Part shown: in pieces, positions 15,527 through 21,322 of the stretch
How positions within the stretch are numbered: position 1 is the first letter of the stretch
Layout: each line of letters opens with the position of its first letter
IMG/VR virus record: IMGVR_UViG_3300030106_002579
Coordinates: 1 to 23,852 of that record
Direction: 5' to 3' (one strand)
Length of the DNA: 23,852 nucleotides
Source: a virus
Notes under the pieces: generated by a model
Databases searched by the model: none
Seen by the model: only the letters and a program-made list of their open reading frames with translations
Told to the model about the DNA's origin: nothing
Program-made: the position numbers and the translations under genes

Positions 15527-16110
15527 TTAAATTTGTGAGTATGTGGGATAACTTGGTTTGGTGGGATATTAACAACAATATCTTCACAGGTAATAGCACT
15601 AGGAGTATTAGGTTTGAAAGTAACACCTAATTTTGCCTGTTTTGCACACATCTCCAAACGATAGAGGCTGATTTCCATTTTGGTTTTCTTTATCAATAGT
15701 TTTTGAGCTTCAATATTTACTGCTGTTGCTTCATGGCAAAGTGCTGGTGATTTCCCTAATGGAATGTTCAGTTGAGCCGAGACTCCATAATTTAAATTAA
15801 ATGTATCTTTTTCAAATCTTGGTATTTCTGAATAATATAAAACATCTCCTGTTTCTTCATCATATATTGGGGTTTTTGTTACTCTTTCTCTAGGTAAGGC
15901 AAAAGACCAGCTATCGGTTACATAGGGAGTAATTGTAAAGCTGGGAGAAGCACAGACTATTCCCTGACTCATTCTAAAACTTGGCATTGAGCTTGGAGTT
16001 ATCATAGTTGCATTATTATTAACTACTCCCTGTGCATTGCTGCTAGGAGAAGCAACTGTAGTATTAGCTAAAACCCTTGCAGGACAAAGAAGTAAAGCTA
16101 TTGCCCAAAG
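15523..16110 (-). CDS. Secreted protein of cyanophage type, start codon unresolved
   Basis: The supported part begins at the signal-like LWAIALLLCPARVLA (codon at 16110) and runs about 195 codons to TAG at 15523-15525. The mature part shows NNNATMITPSSMPSFRMSQG, TPIYDEETGDVLYYSEIPRF, FNLNYGVSAQLNIPLGKSP, a helical segment with several Cys (YRLEMCAKQAKLGV), and a PPNQVIPHTHKFK end. I recognise this pattern from marine cyanophages. There is no ATG, GTG or TTG near the signal region: the only upstream in-frame starts are TTG at 16236 and 16269, both deep inside the previous gene, and an ATA lies at 16101. Function is unknown; export to the periplasm or membrane is likely. Confidence 0.62.
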   Translation of the reverse strand, partial: LWAIALLLCPARVLANTTVASPSSNAQGVVNNNATMITPSSMPSFRMSQGIVCASPSFTITPYVTDSWSFALPRERVTKTPIYDEETGDVLYYSEIPRFEKDTFNLNYGVSAQLNIPLGKSPALCHEATAVNIEAQKLLIKKTKMEISLYRLEMCAKQAKLGVTFKPNTPSAITCEDIVVNIPPNQVIPHTHKFK

Positions 16111-16529
16111 GTAGTTGTAGTTTCTGTGGTTGTGCTTGTATTTATTTGACGACTTATGGTAGTTACTGTGTCTAGCCCTGGAGTTATCAGTGTCTCTTGA
16201 ATTGAAAAAGATGCTCCGTTGTTTACGACTGACCAACGAGGAATAGCTTCTAAGTTTGGTGAAGTCCAATGGAAGTTTACTCCCCCAACTGTTTGCTGGT
16301 TCGTAGTCGTAGGAGTAGGGTTGATATATCCTGTTTCAGATTTGATATTATGTCCTGATGCTGAGTATGAGTATCCTGTACGGTATTGATGGCTCGTAAT
16401 CGTTTCATTAATTATTGATTCAGAAATACTAGAAGTTTGAGAAGTTCCACTACGAAATTGAGGCACTACAGGAACAGCAAGTGTTCTTATAGGTAATGCT
16501 AATAAAACTAGTGGCCAAAGTCTAGTCAA
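16098..16529 (-). CDS. Secreted protein of cyanophage type, 143 aa
   Basis: The start appears to be TTG 16529, overlapping the previous gene by eight bases. MTRLWPLVLLALPIRTLA is a signal peptide with likely cleavage after Ala18. The mature part is Ser/Thr-rich and beta-type: QFRSGTSQTSSISESIINET, then YRTGYSYSASGHNI, VGGVNFHWTSPN and a Thr-repeat end (TSTTTETTTTFGQ). It belongs to the same cassette of exported proteins as its two neighbours, in the same order as I recall from marine cyanophages. Function is unknown. There is no cysteine in the mature part. Confidence 0.66.
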   Translation of the reverse strand: MTRLWPLVLLALPIRTLAVPVVPQFRSGTSQTSSISESIINETITSHQYRTGYSYSASGHNIKSETGYINPTPTTTNQQTVGGVNFHWTSPNLEAIPRWSVVNNGASFSIQETLITPGLDTVTTISRQINTSTTTETTTTFGQ

Positions 16530-17037
16530 TCGTAATAGTAACTTTGGTAGATCCTATGCAAGATGTACCAGACCCACCTGCGGTACAGGTATGGACTCCA
16601 GAACTCAATGACGTTAAAGCGAGAGATCCAGCAGTACCGCCTGATGCTACAGTAGTTGATCCTCCTAATACTGGTAATGCTGCAATACCCGAACTGGGAG
16701 TTACGGTAGATGGTGTAGCGTCACCCATGATTACCGATTCTGTTTTTGAGAAGGCCGAGCCACTTGTGGTTACTGAGGTATCAGTTTGTATCATTGCCGG
16801 AACGCCATTACTCAACGAACCAACATTAAGACCGCCAATCTTGCCTGATGTCGTGGTGTCTCCTACAGTTACAGATGGGGTAATATTGTTTCCGCTTAAA
16901 GAGTAGGTCGTACCAACTTTTTGTGTAGTTACAAATGGCATATCTACCGTGATCTGTGCAGAGGTAACAAACTCTTGTTTTATGTCCGCAAAAGCAGCCG
17001 TTGGTAAGAATAGAAGTAAAGTAAACAGTTTTTTCAT
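16522..17037 (-). CDS. Secreted Ser/Thr/Gly-rich protein, 171 aa
   Basis: It starts at ATG 17037 in an ATGA overlap with the upstream gene, with AGG seven to ten bases before. MKKLFTLLLFLPTAAFA is a standard signal peptide. The mature part has few charges and many short beta segments (QITVDMPFVTTQKVGTTYSL, GKIGGLNVGSLSNGVPAM), and ends with two cysteines (HTCTAGGSGTSCIG) that may form a disulphide. This looks like an exported structural or surface protein. It is slightly more GC-rich than its surroundings. A long plus-strand frame in the same place is a shadow. Confidence 0.68.
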   Translation of the reverse strand: MKKLFTLLLFLPTAAFADIKQEFVTSAQITVDMPFVTTQKVGTTYSLSGNNITPSVTVGDTTTSGKIGGLNVGSLSNGVPAMIQTDTSVTTSGSAFSKTESVIMGDATPSTVTPSSGIAALPVLGGSTTVASGGTAGSLALTSLSSGVHTCTAGGSGTSCIGSTKVTITID

Positions 17038-17303
17038 TTGATACCTACTTTGTTTTTACTATTATCTACTATTTTAGGACCATTACTGTTATTTGTGCCA
17101 CTTTTCTTGTTTCCCACGGAAATCCCGTAGCTTCCGAGGACACCACTGACTAAACCTGCGGTAAAGGCTCCGTCTATCCTTACCTTACCCATGTACCCCA
17201 AAGTCATCATTGATAAACTCCAAGTCAAAATTAAAAATCGGATAGCGTGACCAAATAGATCACCCCATTCAATACCTTCTTTTTCTTGCTTGTCTTCTTC
17301 CAT
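17034..17303 (-). CDS. Small two-span membrane protein, holin-like candidate, 89 aa
   Basis: It starts at ATG 17303 with AAGGA about seven to ten bases upstream on the minus strand. A charged N-terminus (MEEDKQEKEGIEWGDLFGHA) leads into two hydrophobic spans (IRFLILTWSLSMMTLGYMG and GAFTAGLVSGVLGSYGISVG), then a Lys/Asn-rich polar tail. Small size, two spans and charged ends are also features of class II holins, but many phage membrane proteins look alike, so this is only a candidate. It heads the operon of three exported proteins. Confidence 0.62.
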   Translation of the reverse strand: MEEDKQEKEGIEWGDLFGHAIRFLILTWSLSMMTLGYMGKVRIDGAFTAGLVSGVLGSYGISVGNKKSGTNNSNGPKIVDNSKNKVGIK

Positions 17304-17367
17304 ACGGGTTTCCTTTCTTGTTTTATACTACCAACTTAGCTATGTTAGGAAAAGAAAACAAAAATCC

Positions 17368-17529
17368 ATGTCAAAGTTTCTAATTAATTTATTTATCAGA
17401 TTCGGCAAGAGTGAGAGTCTACGCAAAGGTGTGCTTTCTATTTTGAAAGATTTAGTGTCCAAATCAGATAATGATATTGACGATGCCATCGTCAAGATGA
17501 TTGAAGAAAAACTCTTTCCAGTAAAATGA
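17368..17529 (+). CDS. Small helical protein, 53 aa
   Basis: I place the start at ATG 17368 (MSKFLINLFIRFGKSESL) rather than at a farther in-frame start at 17290, which would overlap the divergent gene and code for an unlikely N-terminus. The product has an amphipathic hydrophobic N-terminus and an acidic helix (DNDIDDAIVKMIEEKLFPVK). Its TGA overlaps the next gene's ATG (ATGA). Small proteins of this form occur in marine cyanophages; function is unknown. AGGA at 17347-17350 is too far upstream to be a normal ribosome binding site. Confidence 0.58.
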   Translation: MSKFLINLFIRFGKSESLRKGVLSILKDLVSKSDNDIDDAIVKMIEEKLFPVK

Positions 17530-17801
17530 AAATTACTAAATTCCTAAACATTGACATTGAGCCTGTTCCTCCAGAATTGGAATTGTCGGTTGAAATGCGT
17601 TGTAGAGAAATAATGGAAAGTGATGATTATGACAATATAAAAAGATACTGTACTCATCTAATAAGACATCAAATGAATCAAGATGTATTTCTTGCTTCTA
17701 TGTTAGGTAGATTAGTAGAACTTGAAGCAAATCTTGTCGTTAAACAAGTAAGACAAGAAAAAAAAATTAATCCGATAAAAAAGTTTTTTCGTATTCCTTA
17801 A
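17526..17801 (+). CDS. Conserved cyanophage-type small protein, 91 aa
   Basis: It starts at ATG 17526 in an ATGA overlap. The N-terminus (KITKFLNIDIEPVPPELELS) and core (VEMRCREIMESDDYDNIKRYCTHLIRH, then NQDVFLASMLGRLVELEANL) match a small all-helical family I recognise from marine cyanophages, without known function. The C-terminus is basic. Its last 35 bases overlap the convergent gene that ends at 17767, so the two transcripts are antisense over their ends. Confidence 0.66.
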   Translation: MKITKFLNIDIEPVPPELELSVEMRCREIMESDDYDNIKRYCTHLIRHQMNQDVFLASMLGRLVELEANLVVKQVRQEKKINPIKKFFRIP

Positions 17802-18063
17802 TTTCTTCATCAGTAAAATCTTTTATTAATAAGTTGTCAATTTTATCAATTTCATAATTAAATTTTAATATTGCAGTTCTTATATGTTCTGCCACCCAAC
17901 GGCCCTCTTGATAAACTACTTGAGCTTTTTTTCTTTCATTTATAAAAATATAATGATCTTGACCTCTCATTTGAATTTCTAAAAAATTTTTTTCTAAATT
18001 TTTACGTCTTATGTCTTTTAATTTTTGAAGTTTAAATCGTGAAGATTTTTTATCTTTTTTCAT
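17767..18063 (-). CDS. Small charged protein, 98 aa, unknown
   Basis: It starts at ATG 18063 with AGGA about nine bases upstream and overlaps the previous gene by 14 nt. A very basic N-terminus (KKDKKSSRFKLQKLKDIRRK) is followed by a mixed region (MRGQDHYIFINERKKAQVVY, then GRWVAEHIRTAIL) and an acidic C-terminus (DFTDEEIKEYEKTFLSD). It might bind nucleic acid, but no family is recognised. It is the last gene of the minus-strand early operon. Confidence 0.55.
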   Translation of the reverse strand: MKKDKKSSRFKLQKLKDIRRKNLEKNFLEIQMRGQDHYIFINERKKAQVVYQEGRWVAEHIRTAILKFNYEIDKIDNLLIKDFTDEEIKEYEKTFLSD

Positions 18064-18202
18064 TTTCCAATTCCTGTATCCTTTTGTTTATAGCATCATA
18101 TCTTACACAATATTCCTTAAGATCTAACCGTTCAAACCAGAATTGTTTCTGTAATTCTGCAAGCTGGTCATAATAATTTTTTATCAGATCTTTATTTTTC
18201 AT
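18050..18202 (-). CDS. Small helical protein, 50 aa, unknown
   Basis: I chose ATG 18202, which overlaps the end of the previous gene by 11 nt, over TTG 18232. The product (MKNKDLIKNYYDQLAELQK, then FERLDLKEYCVRYDAINKRI and QELENEKR) is likely one or two helices with coiled-coil character. GGAGGAG at 18221-18227 lies 18 nt upstream, more distant than usual. Function is unknown. Tight packing with its neighbours supports it as a gene. Confidence 0.52.
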   Translation of the reverse strand: MKNKDLIKNYYDQLAELQKQFWFERLDLKEYCVRYDAINKRIQELENEKR

Positions 18203-18524
18203 TTCCAATATAATAATTTTCTCCTCCACCAATTAATACCTCTCCACAAGAATTTTTGACAATAGCTCTTAATGGTTGGTTGAATTTAATTTTTGCTTGT
18301 GATTTCTTTGCAGATTCTGTAAATTCAAATTTAACACCTTCTTTTGTATGCCTTATAGCTTTAACCAGTTTTAAATAATATGTATTCAATCCTTTCGCTT
18401 TATAAACTTGATAAGTTAAAATTTGCGGTCTATCTTTAACGCCTAATGACCAATGATATTCAATATCATCAAAAAATACTTCTTTTCCATCTTCTATTGC
18501 TTGTTTTACTTCTTTAGCGTTCAT
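18192..18524 (-). CDS. Small unknown protein, 110 aa
   Basis: I chose ATG 18524, which overlaps the TGA of the preceding 27-codon frame (ATGA) and has GGAG six bases upstream; a further ATG at 18536 lies inside that frame and lacks a binding site. The product begins MNAKEVKQAIEDGKEVFFDD, then WSLGVKDRPQILTYQVYKAK, and finishes with FNQPLRAIVKNSCGEVLIGG. The pattern suggests a small alpha/beta fold. No family is recognised and no catalytic motif is seen. Confidence 0.58.
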   Translation of the reverse strand: MNAKEVKQAIEDGKEVFFDDIEYHWSLGVKDRPQILTYQVYKAKGLNTYYLKLVKAIRHTKEGVKFEFTESAKKSQAKIKFNQPLRAIVKNSCGEVLIGGGENYYIGNEK

Positions 18525-18604
18525 TTTTTGCTCCATAATTTTATAAGAAGTTCTAATTCAGCAACTCTTTTCTTAGCTGCTGCGATTTTTTCGGCTGTTG
18601 TCAT
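18521..18604 (-). CDS. Micro-ORF, 27 aa, coupled to next gene
   Basis: ATG 18604 to TGA 18523-18521 gives MTTAEKIAAAKKRVAELELL followed by IKLWSKK, a single amphipathic helix. It starts immediately after the terminator hairpin downstream of ssb and ends in an ATGA overlap with the next gene, so it could act as a leader peptide that couples translation. No Shine-Dalgarno sequence is visible. It might be a true small protein or just a leader frame. Confidence 0.42.
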   Translation of the reverse strand: MTTAEKIAAAKKRVAELELLIKLWSKK

Positions 18605-18659
18605 AAATAAAAAAGGGGTCTTATATGAAATCACATTCGGAAAAGATTTCAATGCCCCT
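18604..18659 (-). terminator. Rho-independent terminator after ssb
   Basis: Read on the minus strand: AGGGG (18659-18655), three bases, TGAAATC (18651-18645), a 12-nt loop, GATTTCA (18632-18626), seven bases, CCCCT (18618-18614), then TTTTTTATTT. Two paired segments around a small internal loop followed by a T run form a good terminator, five bases after the ssb stop. Genes farther along would depend on read-through or another promoter. Confidence 0.6.
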
Positions 18660-18664
18660 ATAAA

Positions 18665-18985
18665 TTAGGCTGGGATTGCTTCTGAGCTTCTACTTTTTAC
18701 AGGTAATGTAAAATCATTTACTCTCACCTGAATGGATGCTCCAGGGCTGCCATCTCTTTTCTCAAAAGTATTAAGGTTACCAGATCCTGTGACGGTAATC
18801 TGATTGCCTTTCTTTATGTAATCCATAACGACATCTCCTCGATTGCCCCATACAGTGCAATCAACTTGAACAGTCACATCTTGGATGTCTGTTAGTAGTC
18901 TAAAATTAGTAACTTTAGTACCTTGAGAAGTTTCCTTCTGTACTGGATCTGAGGCTAGGTTGCCAACGGCTGTAATGCTTAACAT
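18665..18985 (-). CDS. ssb: Single-stranded DNA-binding protein (OB fold), short form
   Basis: This is a 106-residue protein from ATG 18985. It matches the bacterial SSB pattern: MLSITAVGNLASDP, then a strand with VTNFRLLTD, VQVDCTVWGNRGDVVMDYI and KKGNQITVTGSG, and finally ASIQVRVNDFTL. It would coat single-stranded DNA during replication and recombination. It stops at EAIPA soon after the OB fold, without the long linker and acidic DDDIPF-type tip of host SSBs that recruits partner proteins. It is grouped with the Rad52-type annealase and the RecE-like nuclease. No clear Shine-Dalgarno sequence precedes it. Confidence 0.88.
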   Translation of the reverse strand: MLSITAVGNLASDPVQKETSQGTKVTNFRLLTDIQDVTVQVDCTVWGNRGDVVMDYIKKGNQITVTGSGNLNTFEKRDGSPGASIQVRVNDFTLPVKSRSSEAIPA

Positions 18986-18995
18986 GATAATTTAA

Positions 18996-19190
18996 TTAGT
19001 CAGGGTTGTTTGATTTGTTCTGCCAATCCTCAATATCTACTCGGTTGTACCGAATAGTGTTATTAAGGATAACAGTCCATTTTGGGCCACTGGGATGACC
19101 CTTGCGAGTTTTGGTTCTCCAAAGTCGCACAGTTTGAGGTTTTACACCAAGCTCTTCAGCTAATTGATCTGAGGTTATAAGTTCATTCAT
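18996..19190 (-). CDS. MerR/AlpA-type helix-turn-helix protein, 64 aa
   Basis: ATG 19190 overlaps the previous TGA and has a strong AGGAGG four bases upstream. The protein reads MNELITSDQLAEELGVKPQT, then VRLWRTKTRKGHP, with a short wing (WTVILNNTIRYNRVDIEDWQ). This is the HTH_17 excisionase/AlpA fold: helix, turn, recognition helix and a beta wing ending in DIEDW. Such proteins regulate transcription or bend DNA as excisionases. No integrase is present in this window, so a regulator of the early operon, or a partner in DNA replication, is more likely than excision. Confidence 0.75.
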   Translation of the reverse strand: MNELITSDQLAEELGVKPQTVRLWRTKTRKGHPSGPKWTVILNNTIRYNRVDIEDWQNKSNNPD

Positions 19191-19819
19191 GAATCCTCCT
19201 TCTCTAAAATAAGTGTTAGTAATCCATCTCTTTGATCTTCACTAATAGCATTAGTTTCATATCGTTTTGAAATGTTTTTCTTTAACAAACCGAGCTTGTT
19301 TTTGTTACTTGGTTTATTGATAAAGGCTTCACATTCTTTGATGAACTTATCACTTTCGGATCTATCAATTGGTTTGTTACTTGAGACAGTTGATTTACTA
19401 TCATCAGGTTTTAACCATGCCTTGTCCTTATCGTATAAAGACAAGCCAAATTGATCTCCAAACTGCATCAATGCTCGCTTCCTAGCATCAGATTCCGCTT
19501 CTTTTACTGCTGATTCGTACTTATCACCAATACTACCCATTCGACCATGACCAGCGCCTGTTCCTTCTCTAACAATATCACCAACGGTAATTCTTACTCT
19601 TGCAATGTAAGTAATACATTTGGGATCTTCAGAAACTAAAAAAGTTTCCAGTGTTTCAGAACTCCAACCATCAAAACCAAAGATGCGGTTGGCTTCTTGA
19701 ATAACGTGCCAGCTTTCAACATAAGCTAATTTCTGACCACCGCCACCTGGTCTAAAGGTGACATTTTTTTGATCAATTTTTTGATTAAGCAGTTTTTTTT
19801 GCTCTTCATTAAAACTCAT
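19187..19819 (-). CDS. Rad52-family single-strand annealing protein
   Basis: The protein is 210 residues from ATG 19819, chosen because it overlaps the previous TGA (ATGA); an earlier start at 19894 lies deep in that gene. After a short helix, VTFRPGGGGQKLAYVESWHV, IQEANRIFGFDGWSSE, ARVRITVGDIVREGTGAGHG and YESAVKEAESDARKRALMQF form the Rad52/Rad22 core, which anneals single strands and promotes strand exchange in phages. The C-terminus (after about 135) is a Ser/Lys-rich linker plus a helical domain with EAFINKPSNKNKL. It is coupled with a nuclease (upstream) and SSB (downstream). Confidence 0.87.
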   Translation of the reverse strand: MSFNEEQKKLLNQKIDQKNVTFRPGGGGQKLAYVESWHVIQEANRIFGFDGWSSETLETFLVSEDPKCITYIARVRITVGDIVREGTGAGHGRMGSIGDKYESAVKEAESDARKRALMQFGDQFGLSLYDKDKAWLKPDDSKSTVSSNKPIDRSESDKFIKECEAFINKPSNKNKLGLLKKNISKRYETNAISEDQRDGLLTLILEKEDS

Positions 19820-20619
19820 TTTTCTAAGGGGGTTGAAAATGCCCATCGGGGCAGGGATAACGATTGAACTCCTGTTTGACACCAGCTTGGCCAATCATCA
19901 AGCAGGCGACATTCGGCAATCTTATCTAAAGCTTCTCTAGACAGTTTTTGCCCTTCTTGCAACGCATCATCATCAAGTTCCCATAAACCAACATCAAATG
20001 GATATTCAGATTGCACTACAAGAAAAATAAATCTTTTCGCTGATGGAATGCCATTGAGATAATGTTTCGCCTGTAAATGGTAGGTAAAATTTGCAACAGC
20101 TTTTGCAAAATCTCTAGGGTTTGCTCCTGATCTACTGGTTTTTAAGTCAACAATAGTTTCTTTATTAAGCCAATCAGGTCTACACTTACAGGTTAACCCC
20201 GAAGTGGTGTCTTCCCACCAATATGATTTTTCTGCGATACCAAAACTCAGTAACTTCTTAGCATGAGGTTCTGCAAAGACCGCATCTCTCATCTTGATTG
20301 CATTTTCCATATCAGATTCTGTTACAGCAGTAAGACCTTTTGCCTCAGCCTCCTTTGCTTCCTCTTTGCCTTTTTTGGTTGTTCTGGATGATACTGCAAC
20401 AAACCTTTTTGTAAGCTCATCAGGTTCTAAAACCGCACAATGAGTCAATGTTCCCAAGAGCATTGCACTTGTCGGTTTATGTTGTGGCCTCTCAGGGTTC
20501 AAAAATGAATTCCAGTAAGCTTTTGGGCCATGCTTTACCATTGTTTTTTGCATGGATGCTGAGATTGCATCATCAGCATGGTATTTTTCATTTGAAATCT
20601 GGATTGATCCTGTTGTCAT
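19816..20619 (-). CDS. PD-(D/E)XK exonuclease, RecE / exodeoxyribonuclease VIII-like
   Basis: The protein is 267 residues from ATG 20619, which overlaps the previous TGA (ATGA) and has AAGGAG at 20632-20637; a farther start at 20673 lies inside the upstream gene. SMQKTMVKHGPKAYWNSFL and LLGTLTHCAVLEPDEL form the N-terminal part. The catalytic core has KCRPDWL, then TIVDLKTS (D-x-K of PD-(D/E)XK), then YHLQAKHYL. It resembles the RecE C-terminal (DUF3799) group, which chews one strand to give single-stranded DNA for the Rad52-like partner coded next. Confidence 0.82.
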   Translation of the reverse strand: MTTGSIQISNEKYHADDAISASMQKTMVKHGPKAYWNSFLNPERPQHKPTSAMLLGTLTHCAVLEPDELTKRFVAVSSRTTKKGKEEAKEAEAKGLTAVTESDMENAIKMRDAVFAEPHAKKLLSFGIAEKSYWWEDTTSGLTCKCRPDWLNKETIVDLKTSRSGANPRDFAKAVANFTYHLQAKHYLNGIPSAKRFIFLVVQSEYPFDVGLWELDDDALQEGQKLSREALDKIAECRLLDDWPSWCQTGVQSLSLPRWAFSTPLEK

Positions 20620-20903
20620 GAGTCTGAATATCTCCTTGTGTGTGGGCCATACTGCATCATTAAACGTGGCCATGTTTTTAAAATTAGTGCCTTGTCTTGT
20701 GGCATTGCAACAAGACCAGCCTGTGCTAATCGTTTTAAAAAAGGTGATGCGTCTGGAGAATCAATAACAGATGCAAATGTATTAAAGATTTCTTTCTCAG
20801 TCATAGTTAAGATTGGGTTGCCGAGGTCGGAGCGTTCAGGGGTTGGTCGCTTCTTCCTCGGTTTTTTATGGAAGCGTAAACCAAGATCATATTCACTCAT
20901 CAT
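20616..20903 (-). CDS. Small unknown protein in recombination operon, 95 aa
   Basis: It starts at ATG 20903 (with a second ATG next to it) in an ATGA overlap with the 44-codon frame upstream and with GAGGAG at 20915-20920. The N-terminus is basic (RFHKKPRKKRPTPERSDLGN); the rest is helical (MTEKEIFNTFASVID, then FLKRLAQAGLVAMPQDKALI). It is translationally coupled to the nuclease gene, so a role in the same recombination or replication step is plausible. The family is not recognised. Confidence 0.6.
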   Translation of the reverse strand: MMSEYDLGLRFHKKPRKKRPTPERSDLGNPILTMTEKEIFNTFASVIDSPDASPFLKRLAQAGLVAMPQDKALILKTWPRLMMQYGPHTRRYSDS

Positions 20904-21034
20904 TTTCTGGCAAGCTCCTCACACGCAGCCTGTATATTATTAAGGCAATGGATTTCAGTAGAGCGTGTCAATGAATCCGTGAGCGAGATATATCCAATGC
21001 CAAAAATGCAGAGGTAAAGAAATAAATGTTTCAT
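20900..21034 (-). CDS. Possible small membrane-anchored protein, 44 aa
   Basis: ATG 21034 to TGA 20902-20900, overlapping the next ATG (ATGA). The N-terminus MKHLFLYLCIFGIGYISL is a short hydrophobic span like a signal or anchor, followed by TDSLTRSTEIHCLNNIQAAC and a short charged end. It is the first frame after the predicted promoter at 21059-21086. No Shine-Dalgarno sequence is visible, so it may be a coupling leader. The ATGA link is the best support for real translation. Confidence 0.45.
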   Translation of the reverse strand: MKHLFLYLCIFGIGYISLTDSLTRSTEIHCLNNIQAACEELARK

Positions 21035-21058
21035 GGGGTTGGGTTCAGGGGCTTTCTA

Positions 21059-21086
21059 ATATTAACTTACGGTCAACACTTGTCAA
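21059..21086 (-). promoter_or_regulatory. Predicted promoter with tandem operator-like repeat
   Basis: On the minus strand a perfect TTGACA (-35, 21086-21081) is followed 16 bp later by TAATAT (21064-21059, four of six to TATAAT). The sequence GTTGAC occurs twice exactly 10 bp apart (plus-strand GTCAAC at 21072-21077 and 21082-21087), covering the -35 box. It lies in the gap between the RHH gene and the recombination operon. The repeat phase of one helical turn is what dimeric or tandem regulators need; RHH proteins often bind such direct repeats. Confidence 0.5.
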
Positions 21087-21091
21087 CGATT

Positions 21092-21322
21092 TTATAATAA
21101 AACCTTTGTATCTTTTTTTGCTTCTTCCTTTAGTCTGTCTAAATCTTTCATCATTTTTTCTACAAAATCTTTTCTCTCAATATCCCATTCTTCTTTCAAA
21201 TATTTATTTATAGCTTTTCTGATCAAACCTGATATTGATACTCCTGGTCTGACACTTGATTTTAACAGTTCATATTGACCTGGAGTGATTTGTATTGAAA
21301 TTCTATGTAGCTTTTCACTCAT
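21092..21322 (-). CDS. Ribbon-helix-helix (Arc/MetJ/CopG-type) DNA-binding protein, 76 aa
   Basis: It starts at ATG 21322, overlapping the previous gene by eight bases, with GAGG about 10-13 bases upstream. The ribbon strand HRISIQITPGQYELL is followed by helix A and the turn GVSISGLIRKAINKYL (helix B), the classical RHH layout, then a charged helix (IERKDFVEKMMKDLDRLKEE) for dimer contacts or partner binding. RHH proteins are usually repressors. The operator-like GTTGAC repeat and promoter begin just beyond its stop, so it may control the recombination operon; that link is inferred. Confidence 0.75.
   Translation of the reverse strand: MSEKLHRISIQITPGQYELLKSSVRPGVSISGLIRKAINKYLKEEWDIERKDFVEKMMKDLDRLKEEAKKDTKVLL

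Noticed and set aside
16544-16906. 120-codon plus-strand frame rich in Pro and Val
   Set aside because: It is antisense to the secreted-protein gene 16522-17037, which has a signal peptide, an ATGA link and a good start. The plus frame shows no domain and its composition is the mirror of the Thr/Gly codons opposite.
18453-18668. 71-codon plus-strand frame with Phe-rich N-terminus
   Set aside because: It crosses the terminator hairpin and lies antisense to the micro-ORF and the 110-aa gene; no ribosome binding site or conserved features.
18996-19190. HTH_17 protein as an excisionase marking an integration module
   Set aside because: No integrase, attachment-site-like repeat or repressor/antirepressor pair is seen in the window, and the gene is embedded in the recombination operon, so lysogeny cannot be claimed from it.
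20638-20943. 101-codon plus-strand frame opposite the recombination operon
   Set aside because: It lies opposite two ATGA-coupled minus genes, has no start signal and no recognisable family.
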